From Cotesia glomerata (Eukaryota; Arthropoda; Insecta; Hymenoptera; Braconidae): 64,000 nt of DNA. Below the pieces are notes generated by a model, which worked only from the letters and a program-made list of their open reading frames with translations, did no database searches and was not told where the DNA came from. The stretch spans positions 7,874,469-7,938,468 of the forward strand of contig NC_058166.1 in the NCBI RefSeq assembly GCF_020080835.1, written 5' to 3'. Each line of letters starts with the position of its first letter. Positions within the stretch are counted from its first letter, which is position 1. Both the position numbers and the translations under genes were made by a program. Shown here piece by piece: positions 1-12,800 of this stretch.

Positions 1-1157
1 CGCACCATTCCCGACGTCGATTATTTCTCCCTCGACACATGAGTGTCATGAGACTTATGAAACAGTAGCCTTGCCCAGAGTACTAAATTATTCATTTTCA
101 TAACGCTTCATTTTATTAATGCTCTGAGATCTGTACGGCGGAAAAAAATTGTTGACTTTTTATTTTATAAAAAAAAAATTATTTGGTTCCAACCGAGATT
201 CGAACTCACGTCCATTGAAGTAATGCTAATTGATGGAGTAAAGTGGGAACGGATAAAATTTATTATTGTCAACTATTGAAGAAATTTATTTCCAAATATT
301 TCGCGATATTTCCCTTACTCAACTCAGTTTCAGCTGTTATTATAACGCAGAAACGCATTAGGAACAAAAGTTACCGTACATATTTTATGTATAATAACAA
401 AGAAAACACCTGTTTAGTTTTTCTTTAATTATAATTAAACAGTACCGAGTTATATAGCCATTTAAGATAATAAATTTTCAAAGAGACAAAACAAGTCTAT
501 GAAGAAAAAGACATAAATAATGAATTTTTTGTTATCGTGTTTCCAAGCTATGAAAATTTTTCTACTGCTTGACGGGAACAAATTTTTGGTTTGTTTTAAT
601 GATTTACTCGTTCCTATTGCACTAAGTAAATCTTTGAAAATTGAAGAATTAATCTTGATTGAAATATCTATGTTTGATAGTACACAAGTTATGTTGGCCC
701 GAGTCAAAATTAAAACACTAATTCAAGCCTCAAAAGCCTACTTTCTTTTGATGATGTGCCTACCGCTGAATGTGAAATACTATTTTGACCCTCAATGTAC
801 TCAAAATAGGGTATGGAGGCCAAAATTAGTGTTTTAGAATAATATTTTCAACCTCCAAAACCTAGGATCGCTTTGAACACCTTTTTTGCGGTACTTCAGC
901 CTACTAAGAGCATAAGTAGGTTAATTTTACGATTTCATGGAACATAGAATTTCGTCAGTTTACAGTTAAAAACATTAACTAAGCCCAGTTTTGGACTTAG
1001 AATTTTTCAACTTTATGCTCTCAATAAAATTTTCAAAGTTTTTACTTTAACTTTGAATGTGAAAAACTAACGTTTAAAAATTTGGTTGAAATATTATATG
1101 TTAATAGCAATACTCATTTTTTTTTTACACGGTAAAAAGTAAACTTTAATAAATAAT
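1..1157. other. AT-rich intergenic or intronic DNA, no gene seen
   Basis: Two short frames (243-428, 520-837) lack any recognisable domain or splice context. A B-box-like tRNA promoter motif (GAGTTCGAATCTCGG, minus strand, about 187-212) suggests an old tRNA-derived SINE. The block 700-880 contains a diverged copy of the CCGAGTCAAAATTAA / AGGCC repeat also seen at 2460-2545 and 3190-3275. Confidence 0.5.
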
Positions 1158-2173
1158 GAGGTAAAAGCCCCAATTGTTGACATTATAAGAGACAAAGTTA
1201 TGATTTCATTTTTTTTTACGAAATCAAATGTCAATATCGTTGAATTTTATTAGTGGTTATGGCTCAAGTAATATTTTTACTAATCAATTTTTTTTTAAAT
1301 GATAATCAGTGATATTTACTAATTAATTTTAAATAATTAAATAGATTATCCGGATACACCAATTATTGACAGATTAAAAAACTGATTGATCTAATTAATG
1401 ACATACCTTACTCTCTAAACATGAAATAGTGAATATTCACTTATTCAAGTGAATTTTCACTAATTCATGTTTAGAGAGTAGCCCCAATTAATGACACCTA
1501 TACTGTGCATGTGTCGAATTATCTGCTTATTTTTATTAATCGAAACTCATTATTGAGTAATCAATATTATTAAAGTTTATTAATACTAATTTTCATAAAT
1601 AATTAATTACTATTAAAAATGTAAAAATTAATTTAAAAATAATTCATTAAATTAGAAGAGTTCAAACTCTTACAGCAAATTTTTTAGGTTAAAGTAAAAA
1701 AAGGGGTCATATAACGTTGTCGACTGGCTGTCAATATGAGATTCAACTTAAAAATTATGAACTAGTTATTGACACCTATTATTAAAATATTATAAAGCAT
1801 GCAATTAATTTCGATTATTTAATTTTATAAATTTTTCATATATTGTTAATTAAAAAAAAAAAAAAAGATCATTATAATTAGATGAAGAAATTAATTTAAA
1901 CTCGGCATTTAAAAAAAATGCTTTTCTAACCAAAGTTGATGAGAAAATAGACGCTCGTAAACTGGTTTAATGAACTGGTATTGACTTTATTTTTTTTTAA
2001 TAATTAATATCTAATATTTTGAACTGATAGTAATTTTTTTCAATTTTTTAATTAATTAGAATTAAATAAAAATTTATACGATAGTTATTCTTATTACAGA
2101 TAATTAAATATATTTAAAAATAATTTAAGGTGTCAATATTTAGACCCCTGTCAATAATTGGGGCTTTTACTTT
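1158..2173. mobile_element. Non-autonomous TIR element (GTAAAAGCCCCAAT family), about 1.0 kb
   Basis: The ends are inverted repeats: GTAAAAGCCCCAATTGTTGAC at the left and its near-complement at 2150-2170. The body is AT-rich with no coding potential and several copies of a TTGACACCTA-like motif. It shares its end sequence with the much shorter elements at 25721-25850 and 32834-32945. Confidence 0.6.
1409..1480. repeat. 72-bp near-perfect palindrome inside the TIR element
   Basis: TACTCTCTAAACATGAA at the left is mirrored by TTCATGTTTAGAGAGTA at the right, with TTCACT/AGTGAA repeats in the middle. The DNA could fold into a long hairpin. It may be a tiny nested MITE. Confidence 0.7.
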
Positions 2174-3534
2174 AGTCGATTTATAATAAGTAATGATCAA
2201 CTGAAAGAAATTATCATTTCAAACAGTAAAATCGTGATTTTAATGATCACTTTATAATATTTATCATTTAAATGCTATAAAATTTATTATTTATGTGGCG
2301 AAAATACGATTTCAAACAGTAATATTCGCTATGTGAATGTCGAAAATGTTAAAGTATAATAATTAAAAATTTAGACTTTGATATTTATCATTTCGTACTT
2401 AAAAAATGATCGCATGATGTGTGGGACTCCTTCTTCTTCTCCTCATTTGTGAAGCTAATGCTCGCCCGAGTCAAAGTAAAAAAATAATTTCAGCCTCCAA
2501 ATTCTACTCGAGGGCAAGGAGGCTGAAATCAGTTTTTTAAATCTATACATTTGGTTAATGAAACTCCTGACATAAAAATTTCTCCAATGTTCGTATAGCG
2601 TTGCGGTTAAGTTGTAGTCTCGCGTGCGTTAGGTGTACTGTTCGAATCTCGGTTAGAGCGATAGGTGTTTTTATAAAATTATTTATAAGGCAAGCGTTAA
2701 ACTTAATTAAGATGAATGAATGTAAATGTGATGTGAAACCTTATCCCCCCCTCTACCTCCTTTAAAAAACTCCGAAAAAAATAAAGTAAAAATCAAAATA
2801 AAAAAGAAAAATTATTAAAGACAAAAAAAATAAAATAAAGAAAACATTTTTATCAAATGTTTTTTTTATTGCTAATTTTTTTATTTATTCACATAGCGAG
2901 TTTTATAAATTATGAAAATTATAAATTATAATCAATAAATAAAAAAATTATTTTTTAATTTAAAATTTTTCCCGCTCCTGGCAGCCATTTTGATTTAAAT
3001 TCCTTCTCCTTTCCCTTCTTTCCTCTCGCCTATTTCATATGAACCAATGAGGATCTTCTTCTCGATCGAATTGTAGGCTTTGGAGGGTCATTTTAGGGTT
3101 TTGTAATACTAATTTCAACCTAAACTTGGTAAAAGTGGACAAAAACACCAAATTTAGGCTGAAATTAAGGTATCGCTGTACAGCTTGAGATAATCTAAAA
3201 AATTGATTCCAGCCTCCTTACCCTCGAGTAGAATTCGGAGGCTGAAATTAGTTTTTTAATTTTGACTCGGGGGTGCCTTTGTACTAACAAGAGTATAATA
3301 ATAAAAATAGTCGTAGAAAGGAGGCTAAAAAATATTTCGATCCTAGAATCCTCTGATGCTATTTTTATTGTGTGTCGTGCAAAAATTTTATCAAGTAATA
3401 CCAACTATTATATTTCGAAGTATGCGCGCTTACGGTTCGCCATCTCTATGCGTCCCTTTATTGCCAAAATAAACTGAAAGACTAAATATTTTTTTAGTGT
3501 TAGATTCTTCACCGATTTTAAGGCTCATGCAAGC
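2174..3534. other. Repeat-derived non-coding block
   Basis: No gene is seen. At 2589-2660 there is a tRNA-like unit with A-box TAGCGTTGCGGTTAAG and B-box GTTCGAATCTC. At 2463-2545 and 3190-3275 two inverted copies of a GGCTGAAATYAGTTTTTTAA / CGAGGG repeat face each other, suggesting the ends of one decayed element. At 3300-3390 lies one copy of a TTCGATCCT...TCTGATGCT repeat, also found near 9050 and 26580. Confidence 0.5.
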
Positions 3535-4647
3535 TACACGGTGAGAAATTTCTGTAGAAATTTACTATGCATACATAATAAGACTGAACCTTAATGACTC
3601 AATTCAAAATATTACCATAAAAATTTAAGAATATCATATTGTACCAATCAATATTTACTAGGGACCATAGTAAATTTGACCATGCAACTGTTACATAAAC
3701 ATATATAAAAAATTTTCGTAAACTGACAGAACAAAAACTGTTAGTGTGCTTAAAACTTTTCATTATAGTTCCATAGTAAAATTTCTGTTGCTCAGTCGAC
3801 AATAAAAATTTATAAAAAAGTTTCACATTTAGTCACGTGTACTCGGTTTAAATTTAAAATTGTGACTATGAAATTTTCAAATGTCCCATAGTAAACGTAT
3901 GCGCGTCAGTCGCGACGCGCGCTCTTTCATTTTTTCGTGCTGCTTTGTTTTGTCAACATAAGTGTACAGACGCTATCAGTAGTGGTTAACGGTGTTATGA
4001 AAATTGCAATAAACATTAAGTTTTAAATAAATATTAGTTTATAAATCCATCAACACATGAATAGTTAATGAAAATTTGTAAGATTCATAAATAATAAAAT
4101 ATTTAATAATTTACCGTGAAAAATTAAAATGAAAACAAACATTTGATGGTTAACCTGCAACCGACACTTCTAATAATAATAAAAAATAATTTAAAAGTTA
4201 TATATTGTGTTTATAATTATTCATAATAAAATTAACTGCCAAAATAAATCCTACGTTCATTGTTAAAAATGAAAAAAAAAAAAATAAAAAAAACTATATT
4301 TTAAAAAAATATTTTTAAAAATTATTGCAAACAAAAAAAATCTTGTTTGGTTTGATATTTTTTTGATTGATAAAACATTTTTACTCTAAAATTTTTTATT
4401 TTTTACAAACGTTTTCTTATTTTTTTTGCTATAGTACATTCGGAAATTTAAATTATTGCATATTTCATTTTACTATGGTACATTTCAATTTCTACCATTT
4501 ACTATGTCTGATTTCATTTGTTTCGGAAATTACTATGGGCCATTGTAAAATTTTATTCTGAGTCAATAAGGTTCACTAGTAATATGCACCATTGTAATAT
4601 CTAAAATCCATGCAGAATAAAAAATAATGGAAATTTCTCACCGTGTA
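3535..4647. mobile_element. Non-autonomous TIR element, TACACGGTGAGAAATTTC ends
   Basis: The left end TACACGGTGAGAAATTTC is repeated inverted at 4630-4647, and further inside the pair GACTCAA.../...GAGTCAATAAGG continues the match. The outermost TA on each side is probably the target duplication. There is no transposase frame. A related end (TACACGGGAAA) bounds the element at 24688-25392. Confidence 0.65.
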
Positions 4648-5085
4648 ATTGTCCAAAGAATCTGTATAGTAAATTTAATTAGGATCTGTTGGGAATTTTC
4701 AATAGCATAACATTCATAAATCGGTAGTACTACTCTACACATTGCCTGAGAATGGTTTAATAGATCTCTTAACTTTTATAAAATAACTAAAAATGGTCAA
4801 AATATCAATGTTATATACGTCAAATTGAAGGTAATTTCATGAGCTTACACATGAATTTATTAAAAATTAGCCATCTCTTTTCAATCGAAAGTTATACATC
4901 AATAAAGTGACCGAAAACGTGATTTTCACTATTTTGATAATTTTGAAGAGCTACCATTTCTAAACTTATAGACGGATTACCCTTATCTACGAACTCATTC
5001 AAGGTTATTATCCAAAGAATATGTGTACCAAGTTTCATCTAAATTCGTTGAGAATTGTAGACGCTATCGTGTATACAAGCCGCGT

Positions 5086-5125
<40 letters not shown>

Positions 5126-5165
5126 TGCTATATATATATATATATATATAAATATATATATATAT
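4648..5165. other. AT-rich spacer and (TA)n microsatellite
   Basis: No gene is seen. From about 5088 the sequence becomes a (TA)n tract that runs up to the next TIR element. Confidence 0.6.
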
Positions 5166-6050
5166 GGGTGATTCTCTGTAAGGACGTCATAAATCTGTAC
5201 AAAATTATCCGACCAAATTATTTTTGATTTTATTAGAAAAAAAAATTAACAAGAGCTACAAAACTATCAGCTTAATCATAATAAATGAATAGCCGAATTA
5301 ATTTTTGCTCTTTCGATATTTGTGTATCTTTTGCCATGTAACATAATAGGGGACTGTTTGCCAAGGGACTGTTGTTTACATTATGTTTACATTAATTTGT
5401 TTACATTAATTAGAATAATATTAAGACTTATGGATCGAATTTTATGAATAAATTATAAATAAAAATAGCTGCCAGGGGACTGAGTTTTGAAGTGGCCTAG
5501 ACACATATCTTCAGCACAAACAGTGCTTTGACACTAAATAAAATGGCGATAAAGCGTTAACAGCTCTATGGTTATTAACTCAAGGCTAGTTAGGTCCTTA
5601 TAAACCTTACAGAACATAAAATAGTAAGCTGGACTTTTTTTTTAAGCTTTGAACTTCTGGCAGGGGACTGTTCTTAAAATGCCTGGGACACACTTTGGTT
5701 TAATGAATTTAATGAAACAAATTAATTTTCGGTACTTTTTATTGAAGAAAATTGTTAGATAACTAATTAAGTTTATAAAGATTATGAATAAAATGATAAA
5801 TTATAGACGAATAACTTAAAATTTAATCTTAAAGTTTCAATTTTGGGAATGGGACAGCCCAGGGGACTGTTATTTCGGTGGTTTACGAATTTATAGCAAA
5901 AAAACCATAATTTATTTCATTTTAGTTTTCAATGCTCCAAATAGAAATGTCTATTTACTTTCGTAACAAATTTTTTTTAGTAACAAAATAACAATTTTTT
6001 CAATAAAAAAATGCCTGGACAGCGAAAAACATCCTTACAGAGAATCACCC
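5166..6050. mobile_element. Non-autonomous TIR element with repeated CAGGGGACTG motif
   Basis: The inverted ends are GGGTGATTCTCTGTAAGGA and its complement at 6031-6050, inserted between (TA)n tracts. The body has no coding frame but carries the motif (C)AGGGGACTG five times on one strand (5349, 5364, 5473, 5661, 5860), two of them close together at the left. Confidence 0.7.
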
Positions 6051-7247
6051 ATATATATTAGGGTGCTTCATTTCTAGGCGATATTTTTTTTTCTCTGAGC
6101 TACCTGAAAATCTGATACTTTATAAAAAATAAAAAATTATGCGACCGGGTAAAAGGCTTTAAATGCAATAACGGCTTAGCTCATTTAGAAATTCAGTTTC
6201 CTATTTAAATAACACAGAAAAAATTTTTTTATCGGTTTCAACTTGATTTTTTGACGTGAAAAAAATTTTTTTGGGAAAAACGCGTGTATAGCTTTTGTAG
6301 AACATAAAATTTGCTACAAAAAGTTCCTTTGCGTAAATCCCCTCCGACCAACAGCTTTTGAGTTATACAGCTGCGAAGATGAATGTTTATTATATTTCAC
6401 ATCAAATCATTTCTACATCAAGATTTATCCACAGATTCGGTAGAATCTGGCACCAAGTTCCGTTCAAATCCATTGTAAACGGAGCGCCAGACTACCGACT
6501 ATGTTTACTGTAAGTCTTATTATGAACGTGGACTTGGCGCTATTTTTCACAGTGGAACTGTTTTTGATCGGATTATTTTTACATCAAATAATCTATATAT
6601 ATATATATATATATATATATAGATATTTTGTTTTTCAATTTTCTTTTGTTTTTAAAAAAATTAATTTTCTCGATGATTAACATGTTCAACTTTTGCTGCT
6701 ATACTTTTTTCTTGTTATTTGAGGATTCCTGGAAATTTTTGGACCAGTGTTATAAAAAATAAGATTAAAAAAAAAAAAATTTTTTTTTTTTAATTGAAAA
6801 AAAAAAAATAGAAATCGAAAAAACACCTTTCTAAAAATTTCAGGATATTTGTAGAAAATGTCAAAGTTTTATATGAAAGAAAGAAAAAAGAAATTAAAAA
6901 TGGTTATCATCGAGAAATTCAGAGTTTTTTCAGAAAATTTAAAAAATAACTATGAAGATAGGTTTGAATAATTTTTTTATATTTTTTCCCAAAAAGAACA
7001 TTTAATAACAAAAATTTTGAAAAAAAAAAACGTCCCGATAAGTCAATTTTTGAAAAAGTTATGGCAATTTTAAAATAAAAAAGCGGTTTTTTTGAAAAAT
7101 TCATAACTTTTTGTTGGTTGGGTAAAAAAATTTGAAAAAATTATGAGAGACGTTTTTGATAGGGTAGAAAAGGATGGTAAACTTTCAGCCAAATCAAAAG
7201 GGGTCAGGGTCAAAAGTGGTCGATTTGACGTGGAATGGCCCATATAC

Positions 7248-7308
<61 letters not shown>

Positions 7309-7375
7309 GGTTATATATATGTATAATCAAAATAGTCTTTGTTTTAGACTCAATCACTCAATCATATATATATAG
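6051..7375. other. Low-complexity and repeat remnants
   Basis: 6421-6570 is a copy of a repeat with TCTGGCACCAAGTTCCGTTC and GGAGCGCCAGACTACCGA, also present at 23035-23110 and 49935-50020. Its right part (GACTTGGCGCTATTTTTCAC) matches the end of the MITE at 52005-52226. (TA)n tracts lie at 6593-6622 and 7240-7325. No gene is seen. Confidence 0.5.
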
Positions 7376-7718
7376 TAGGGTGTGCCAAAATTCAATTTCC
7401 GTGAAGCACCTTTTAAAATTAAAATTTTGAGTTCCGCTTTTAACAGGAGCTGTGTTTGGGCATTCCTGAGATATTTTGGGTTGAGACGATTTATTTGATT
7501 TTCATAGAATTTTTACAGGAGCTTTGTTTTGGCATTTTCGCTGAAATTTCCGCATTTGGCCAGAAGCGCCCAAACAAAGCTACTGTTAAAAATTCTGTGA
7601 AAATCAAATAAATCGTCTCAAAATATCTCAGGAATGCCCAAACACAGCTTCTGTCAAAAGCGGAACTCAAAATTCCAATTTTAAAAGGTTCTTCACGGAA
7701 ATTGGATTTTGGATCCTA
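7376..7718. mobile_element. Palindromic MITE, about 340 bp
   Basis: The left half (TAGGGTGTGCCAAAATTCAA onward) is repeated inverted in the right half up to GGATCCTA, with only about 40 unpaired bases in the centre. CCCAAACA and AAATCGTCTCAA blocks pair across the centre. It has no coding content. Confidence 0.75.
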
Positions 7719-8368
7719 TGACTCTATATCCGCGGACAAAATATCCCCGACAAAATATCCATGGATAAAAAATCCGTGGACAAAATTTACAAAAATTAAC
7801 AAATCAAATACAACTAAATTTTTACGCACTTAAGGTACGAAACAAAACACAAAATCATCAAAGGAAAAAAGTTTCAAGACAAACATATCCCCTTCACATA
7901 AATTTCCCTTGATAAAATATCCTACCACATAAATTTCCAAACAGCTCGATATCACATTCATATTATTGAAATTAATTAATATTTTATCATGGTTTTTTTT
8001 GTGTTTATTCGATATTAGACCAACACATAAGCTTGTTACCGTGTTGCGCCCTTTTATCATGGTCTTTGTGTGTGTTTATTCGATATTAGGCCAACACATA
8101 AGCTTGTTACCGTGTTGTGCCTTTTACACTGTTCATTTTAGATATTTTTGTCAAGGGATAATTCTGCCATAAGAGATTTTTGATTTGGGATATTTTGCCA
8201 TGGGATATCTTTTCGATGTGATGTATTCACTGGGATATTATTTACTAGGATTTTATGACCAGATCCCGGTCAATTCAACACATTCTTAAAAAATAATTGA
8301 GGAGGTCAATTTAACAGATTTTTAATAAATAATTGAGGGTTATTTTATAATTACAAAAAATACTAAAA
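7719..8368. repeat. Decayed repeat with a 68-bp tandem duplication
   Basis: Two adjacent units (about 7985-8051 and 8052-8122) share TTTATTCGATATTAGRCCAA and CACATAAGCTTGTTACCGTG. They sit inside a longer imperfect inverted repeat of GACAAAATATCC / GGATATTTTGCC blocks (7735-7800 and 8185-8250). Confidence 0.6.
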
Positions 8369-9008
8369 TCCGAACAAAAACAGTTTCACTGTAAAAAAAT
8401 CGCGCCAAGTCCACGTTCATAAGATTATTAAGAAAAAAAAAATTTGTTTTTTTCTTTACAAAAATATATAAAATAAAAAAATTAAAAAATCCAAGCAACC
8501 GATATGATTGTTTATGATTTTCGGAAATTAAAAAAAATTTTGTTATAAATTTAAAAATTAAGAAAAAAATTTTGGAACGTACTTGGTGTGCGTCATTGTG
8601 TATTTCAATTTTTTTAAAGTCCTAGTCAATAGATTTTACGAATTTCATTAAAAGTAAAATATTTTGCAACCGCGCACACTAAATACGTTCCAAATTTTTT
8701 TTTTAATTTTTAAATTTATAACAAATTTTTTTTTAATTTCCGAAAATCATAAACAATCATATCGGTTGCTTGGATTTTTTAATTTTTTTATTTTATATAT
8801 TTTTGTAAAGAAAAAAACAAATTTTTTTTTTCTTAACCCGTCATAACTCACGTGAATTTTAGTATCTCACTTGCACTACAGCGCCGCTCTATAAGTCCGA
8901 TGTTGTTGTGTGAGCAAAATGCTCATAACGTGAGTGCTGACGGGTTAATAGTCTTATGAACGGGGACTTGGCGCGATTTTTTTACAGTGAAACTGTTTTT
9001 GTTCGGAT
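8369..9008. mobile_element. Palindromic MITE (ATCCGAACAAAAACAG family)
   Basis: The left arm ATCCGAACAAAAACAGTTTC, CGCGCCAAGTCCACGTTCAT is mirrored at the right by GACTTGGCGCGATTTT and TGTTTTTGTTCGGAT. Other copies are at 23541-23859 and, half, at 52005-52226. This copy is interrupted by the 108-bp element at 8837-8944. Confidence 0.8.
8837..8944. mobile_element. piggyBac-type MITE with TTAA target duplication
   Basis: The ends CCCGTCA...TGACGGG are flanked on both sides by TTAA (8833-8836, 8945-8948), and the second block ACTCACGT is also inverted. Copies of the same length lie at 33092-33197 and 45425-45530. The element is nested in the MITE at 8369-9008, so it is younger than that insertion. 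Confidence 0.85.
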
Positions 9009-9695
9009 AAAATTTACCTAAAACAGTTAGAGAGAGGAGGCAATAAAATTTTTTCGATCCTCGAGTACTATCTAATACTTTGCATTAATAGTCATACAGA
9101 ACTCTCCGCGGGATTCGAACTCTGAACCTCACACACCGCTCATTCTAAATTATCTTAGTCTCAGAATAATTGAAGTATTTACAAAGTTTAACATAATAAC
9201 CAAGCACAAATAACAATTATCTCAACTCCCTCTTAAATATTTAATACTACAAATTAACAGAAAAAGTGAATATTTAGTCGCGCGTGAATCTCACGTTAAA
9301 TTATAAATAAATAGAATGTAAGTTGAAGTTAAACAAGAGGTATTCTTGTTTAAGTTTCTGATAATCCCGTATAAATTTACGCTAAGCCGATTACTTATTT
9401 ATACAGCGAATTCAATTTATGAGCTTTATTGTTACATTATTGAAATGATAGTCGAATTATATTAATATAACTGAAACGGCTCTTACTTCTATCCTATCAT
9501 ATCCAATTTATTTAAAAAGGCACACTCCACACTAACCTTACGCATTTTAAGTCGATTAAAAGTTCAAGTGTTCAATAATTGTCTCGCTTTAGAATAAATT
9601 TTAATGAGCAGTCAGCGCTTTTCCGTTCTATTCCAATAGATTCTCAAAAAATATCTGGACTCTATTTTATGTGTATCTATTTATGGAATACGTAC
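9009..9695. other. Intron or 3' side of the cyclase gene, no gene seen
   Basis: A minus-strand B-box-like motif (GAGTTCGAATCCCGC, about 9107-9130) and one copy of the TTCGATCCT repeat (about 9050) indicate SINE and repeat remnants. The rest is AT-rich. Confidence 0.45.
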
Positions 9696-9839
9696 CTTAA
9701 TGGGTTTTCCTTCGTGTGTCAAATGTTTGGAACATGTCTGGATCATTTTTAAACCCATCCAGGCTATTTGTTGCGCATGTGTGCTCGTATTTCTGTGTAA
9801 ACCGCAAGCGACACAGTAAGCATCCCCTATTGTTTCGAC
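9696..9839 (-). CDS. GUCY1A-like: Guanylyl cyclase alpha exon: catalytic core, second metal site
   Basis: Forty-eight codons in phase 0 run VETIGDAYCVACGLHRNTST to THEGKPIK. ETIGDAY carries the second metal Asp. The usual VAGGLH reads VACGLH here. It is bounded by TCCAG|GTC and AAG|GTACGT. The following exon (MRIGLHTG in the family) is not in the remaining 9.7 kb, so it lies beyond the left edge. Confidence 0.93.
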
Positions 9840-12800
9840 CTGGAATTATTACATTAGAATTAATAATTAATCTTCCAACGTGGTTGGAATTAACTACTAA
9901 GTCATCATCTATCATTTTACTCATCAATGTGGGTCATCTAGAATAAAATCAGAGAACTTCTGTATTAACAACAGAATAACATTAATGATTCTTATGTTGG
10001 ATAAGAAACTGATACCGACAGCAAACAGAGAAATACTAATGTTTTATAACTTAGAAATCTCTGTTGCGATTATGACGATAATTATTGGTATAGTTATATT
10101 TAAAAATAGCACATTAACACGAAAATGTAATTTAAATGAAAGCAATAGGTTAATATGACAAATTTATTATTTTTTTTTTTTTTTTTTCAGGATCGTGAGA
10201 GATGGAAATTATAATAAGCCCGCTAATAACCAAGCGCAACATTTACTCGTCAAGAGTTCCTTAATTTTATAGCAGTATTATATCCTTTTGGTTGTTTTCA
10301 CCCGTCAACGCTTGCTGGTTGCCTGGTAATTTAAACAGTTTGTGAGAGTTTAAGAATTTAATATCATCTTGCTTTACCGCTTAAACCTTAAATTAAATTC
10401 TTTCGTCACATGTTTTTTTAATGTCATAAACTATGTAATATCATTTTCATTTTTAGGTACCGAGGACTTACGAGATAACTTTTAATTATTTTCAATGTTT
10501 AAATATTTCATTGGGTGTGTAAAAAAGTTACTCCTTGAATACTGAAGATTCTGTGCTTTTACCAACAATTTTTTTAGATTTTAAGCACATATTTATTTCT
10601 ACAAGAGCTTTTAAATTAGATGCTATGTAAGTTTCATTTTTCTTGAAGACTTCTATGATTTAAAATTAGAAATATTCAGCGTTGTGTAATTGATGATTAA
10701 ATGTGAGCTTGAAAATATATAGTTATAATTTTAAATGACACTGAAATGTGTAGACACTTCATCATTTTTGGATTTTATTTAGAACAACAAATTATATTTA
10801 GTTTTCAACAATTTTTATCGCATAATTTTATATTAATTTCTTTTTTTTAATGAGTAAATTACTTACAAATATTTAAAGAATTATTAGACGTCTGATACAA
10901 TCATGCTCATGATTCGATTATCATTAATTAAAAAATTAAGATATATCTGTATATTATAGGGTGTCCGTTATTTCGCAAGTTGACTTTTTTTTCGCGATCG
11001 CCCCCTGGATTTTTAGTTCTTGACCTAAAAAAAAATATCTTACCCAAATAAGCTCTTAATTACCAAATTGAACCGTGCCGAAGTCGAGTTACATTTCCCA
11101 TTTAAAGAACATGATCAGTGCATATTCTGATGAGAAATTGAATGCTCTACAAAAAAGTTCTCTTATAATTTTTCGATAAAATCATTCCTTTAGAAGTTAT
11201 TTGTGGTTTAAGTTGTGTTTATAGTTATTATCATAGTTTTGCAGTCTTGCTGTAAAGTTTTTTGTGTTACAATCATTTATTTTATCTATAAATGTTCCAA
11301 AAATTTTATCAAAATGATTAATAGTTACAGTAACGTTAACAATACGATGTATTTAATACATTTTTAATAATATTGCCGCTTATTTGTATTTTTTCTGTCT
11401 CTATTCACATTTATTTGTTAAGCAATTTTTAGTCGCATTATGATAAGTATTCATGAATTTGTTTGTTTTTGTTTTCATAAATAATTTGCACTAAATATTG
11501 TTTTTGTTCTTTTTTATGCGTTAAATTGTTGATGTATTTTTGAGTTCATCGAAGCGCTCTTTCGGCTACATCGTTAACAATTGTAGATTATTAACAATAT
11601 CTAATCCTTCCAAACAATCATTATTGGTGGCTCATGTCTCAAAGTTAATCTCTAGCAATTTTTTATTTATGTTGAATCAAAAAAAAACCTTTCATCGAAT
11701 TTAAATTAATAAAAATTAATTTATTTAAGAAAGAAATCAATATCTTTTTTTTTGAATTGATAATTTCATTATCTGCATTAACTATATAGCGTTCAGGGGG
11801 AATCAAAATCGAAATTTTCATCACATTTTAATAATTTAACGTAGTTGGATCCTACAAGACATATTTCAAGAAAATTATGAAATTTTTTTTATTGAAAGAT
11901 AATTATATTAATGATTCACCACCAAAATTTCAGATCAATTCACCACATTGTTTTTAAGCAATGAATTTTCGAAATTGCAACATTTACACGCAAAGGTATA
12001 GAAAGATGGTGAAGTTATATAACTTTTATATGTGAAGTTATAAACTATAGTATGAAATTATTTGCATCAATCGAGTGGTATGGAAGATTTCATACTAACT
12101 TTACCATCTCTCTATACCTCTGCGTATAAATGATGCAATTTCGAAAATTAATTTCTCAAAAACGGTGTGGTGAATCGATCTGAAATTTTGGTAGTGAATT
12201 GTTAATATATTTCTTTCGATAAAAAAAATTTCATAATTTTCTTGGAATATGCCTTGCAGAACCCAACTGTCTTAATCATTTTTCGTTTTACGTGAAGTTA
12301 TGTATTTGAATCGAAAAAAATCAAATCAGCTTTTTTACCAGTTAAACACCACAGATGGTTTTTGAATTTGTGCAATACTACCTCAGAAATTTTCTTAACG
12401 GTCGTCCTGTAATGATACAGTCTTTATATAATTTATATCTTGGTATAGAGCTGATGCTGCAAGAGGTGCCAAAAACCAAAATGATACATAAATAAATACT
12501 ATGAATGAACAAATATCCAAAAGATTTTGTTGCGTTTCAAGATCTAACTCGAAAATGTCCCGAAAAATATATATTTTCAGTGAATAAATCGCTTTTGACA
12601 TCTAGCGTGCATGGTGAAATGCAACTGGTTTATGCTTGCCGTAAGATGGACGGTGTGGCTTAATATATATAGAATAAGCGAAAGGAAATTTAGTATAGAC
12701 CGGATAGCTCAAATGGTAGAGTAGCCGACATGTCTTCGGAAGGTTCTGGGTTCGAATCCCAGTCCGAGCTATCTAATAATTTTTCTCGCATATTCTATAA

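Noticed and set aside
5088..5165. Coding frame of Tyr-Ile repeats
   Set aside because: Translation of a (TA)n microsatellite; similar frames near 7260 and 29670 were rejected for the same reason.
1..9695. Last exon(s) of the cyclase catalytic domain
   Set aside because: I searched the minus strand for an MRIGLH-like start and the following conserved core and found none, so the exon probably lies beyond the left edge.
12698..12770. Functional tRNA gene
   Set aside because: Acceptor-stem mismatches, A at position 33 and a second copy embedded in the same 300-bp repeat indicate a SINE.
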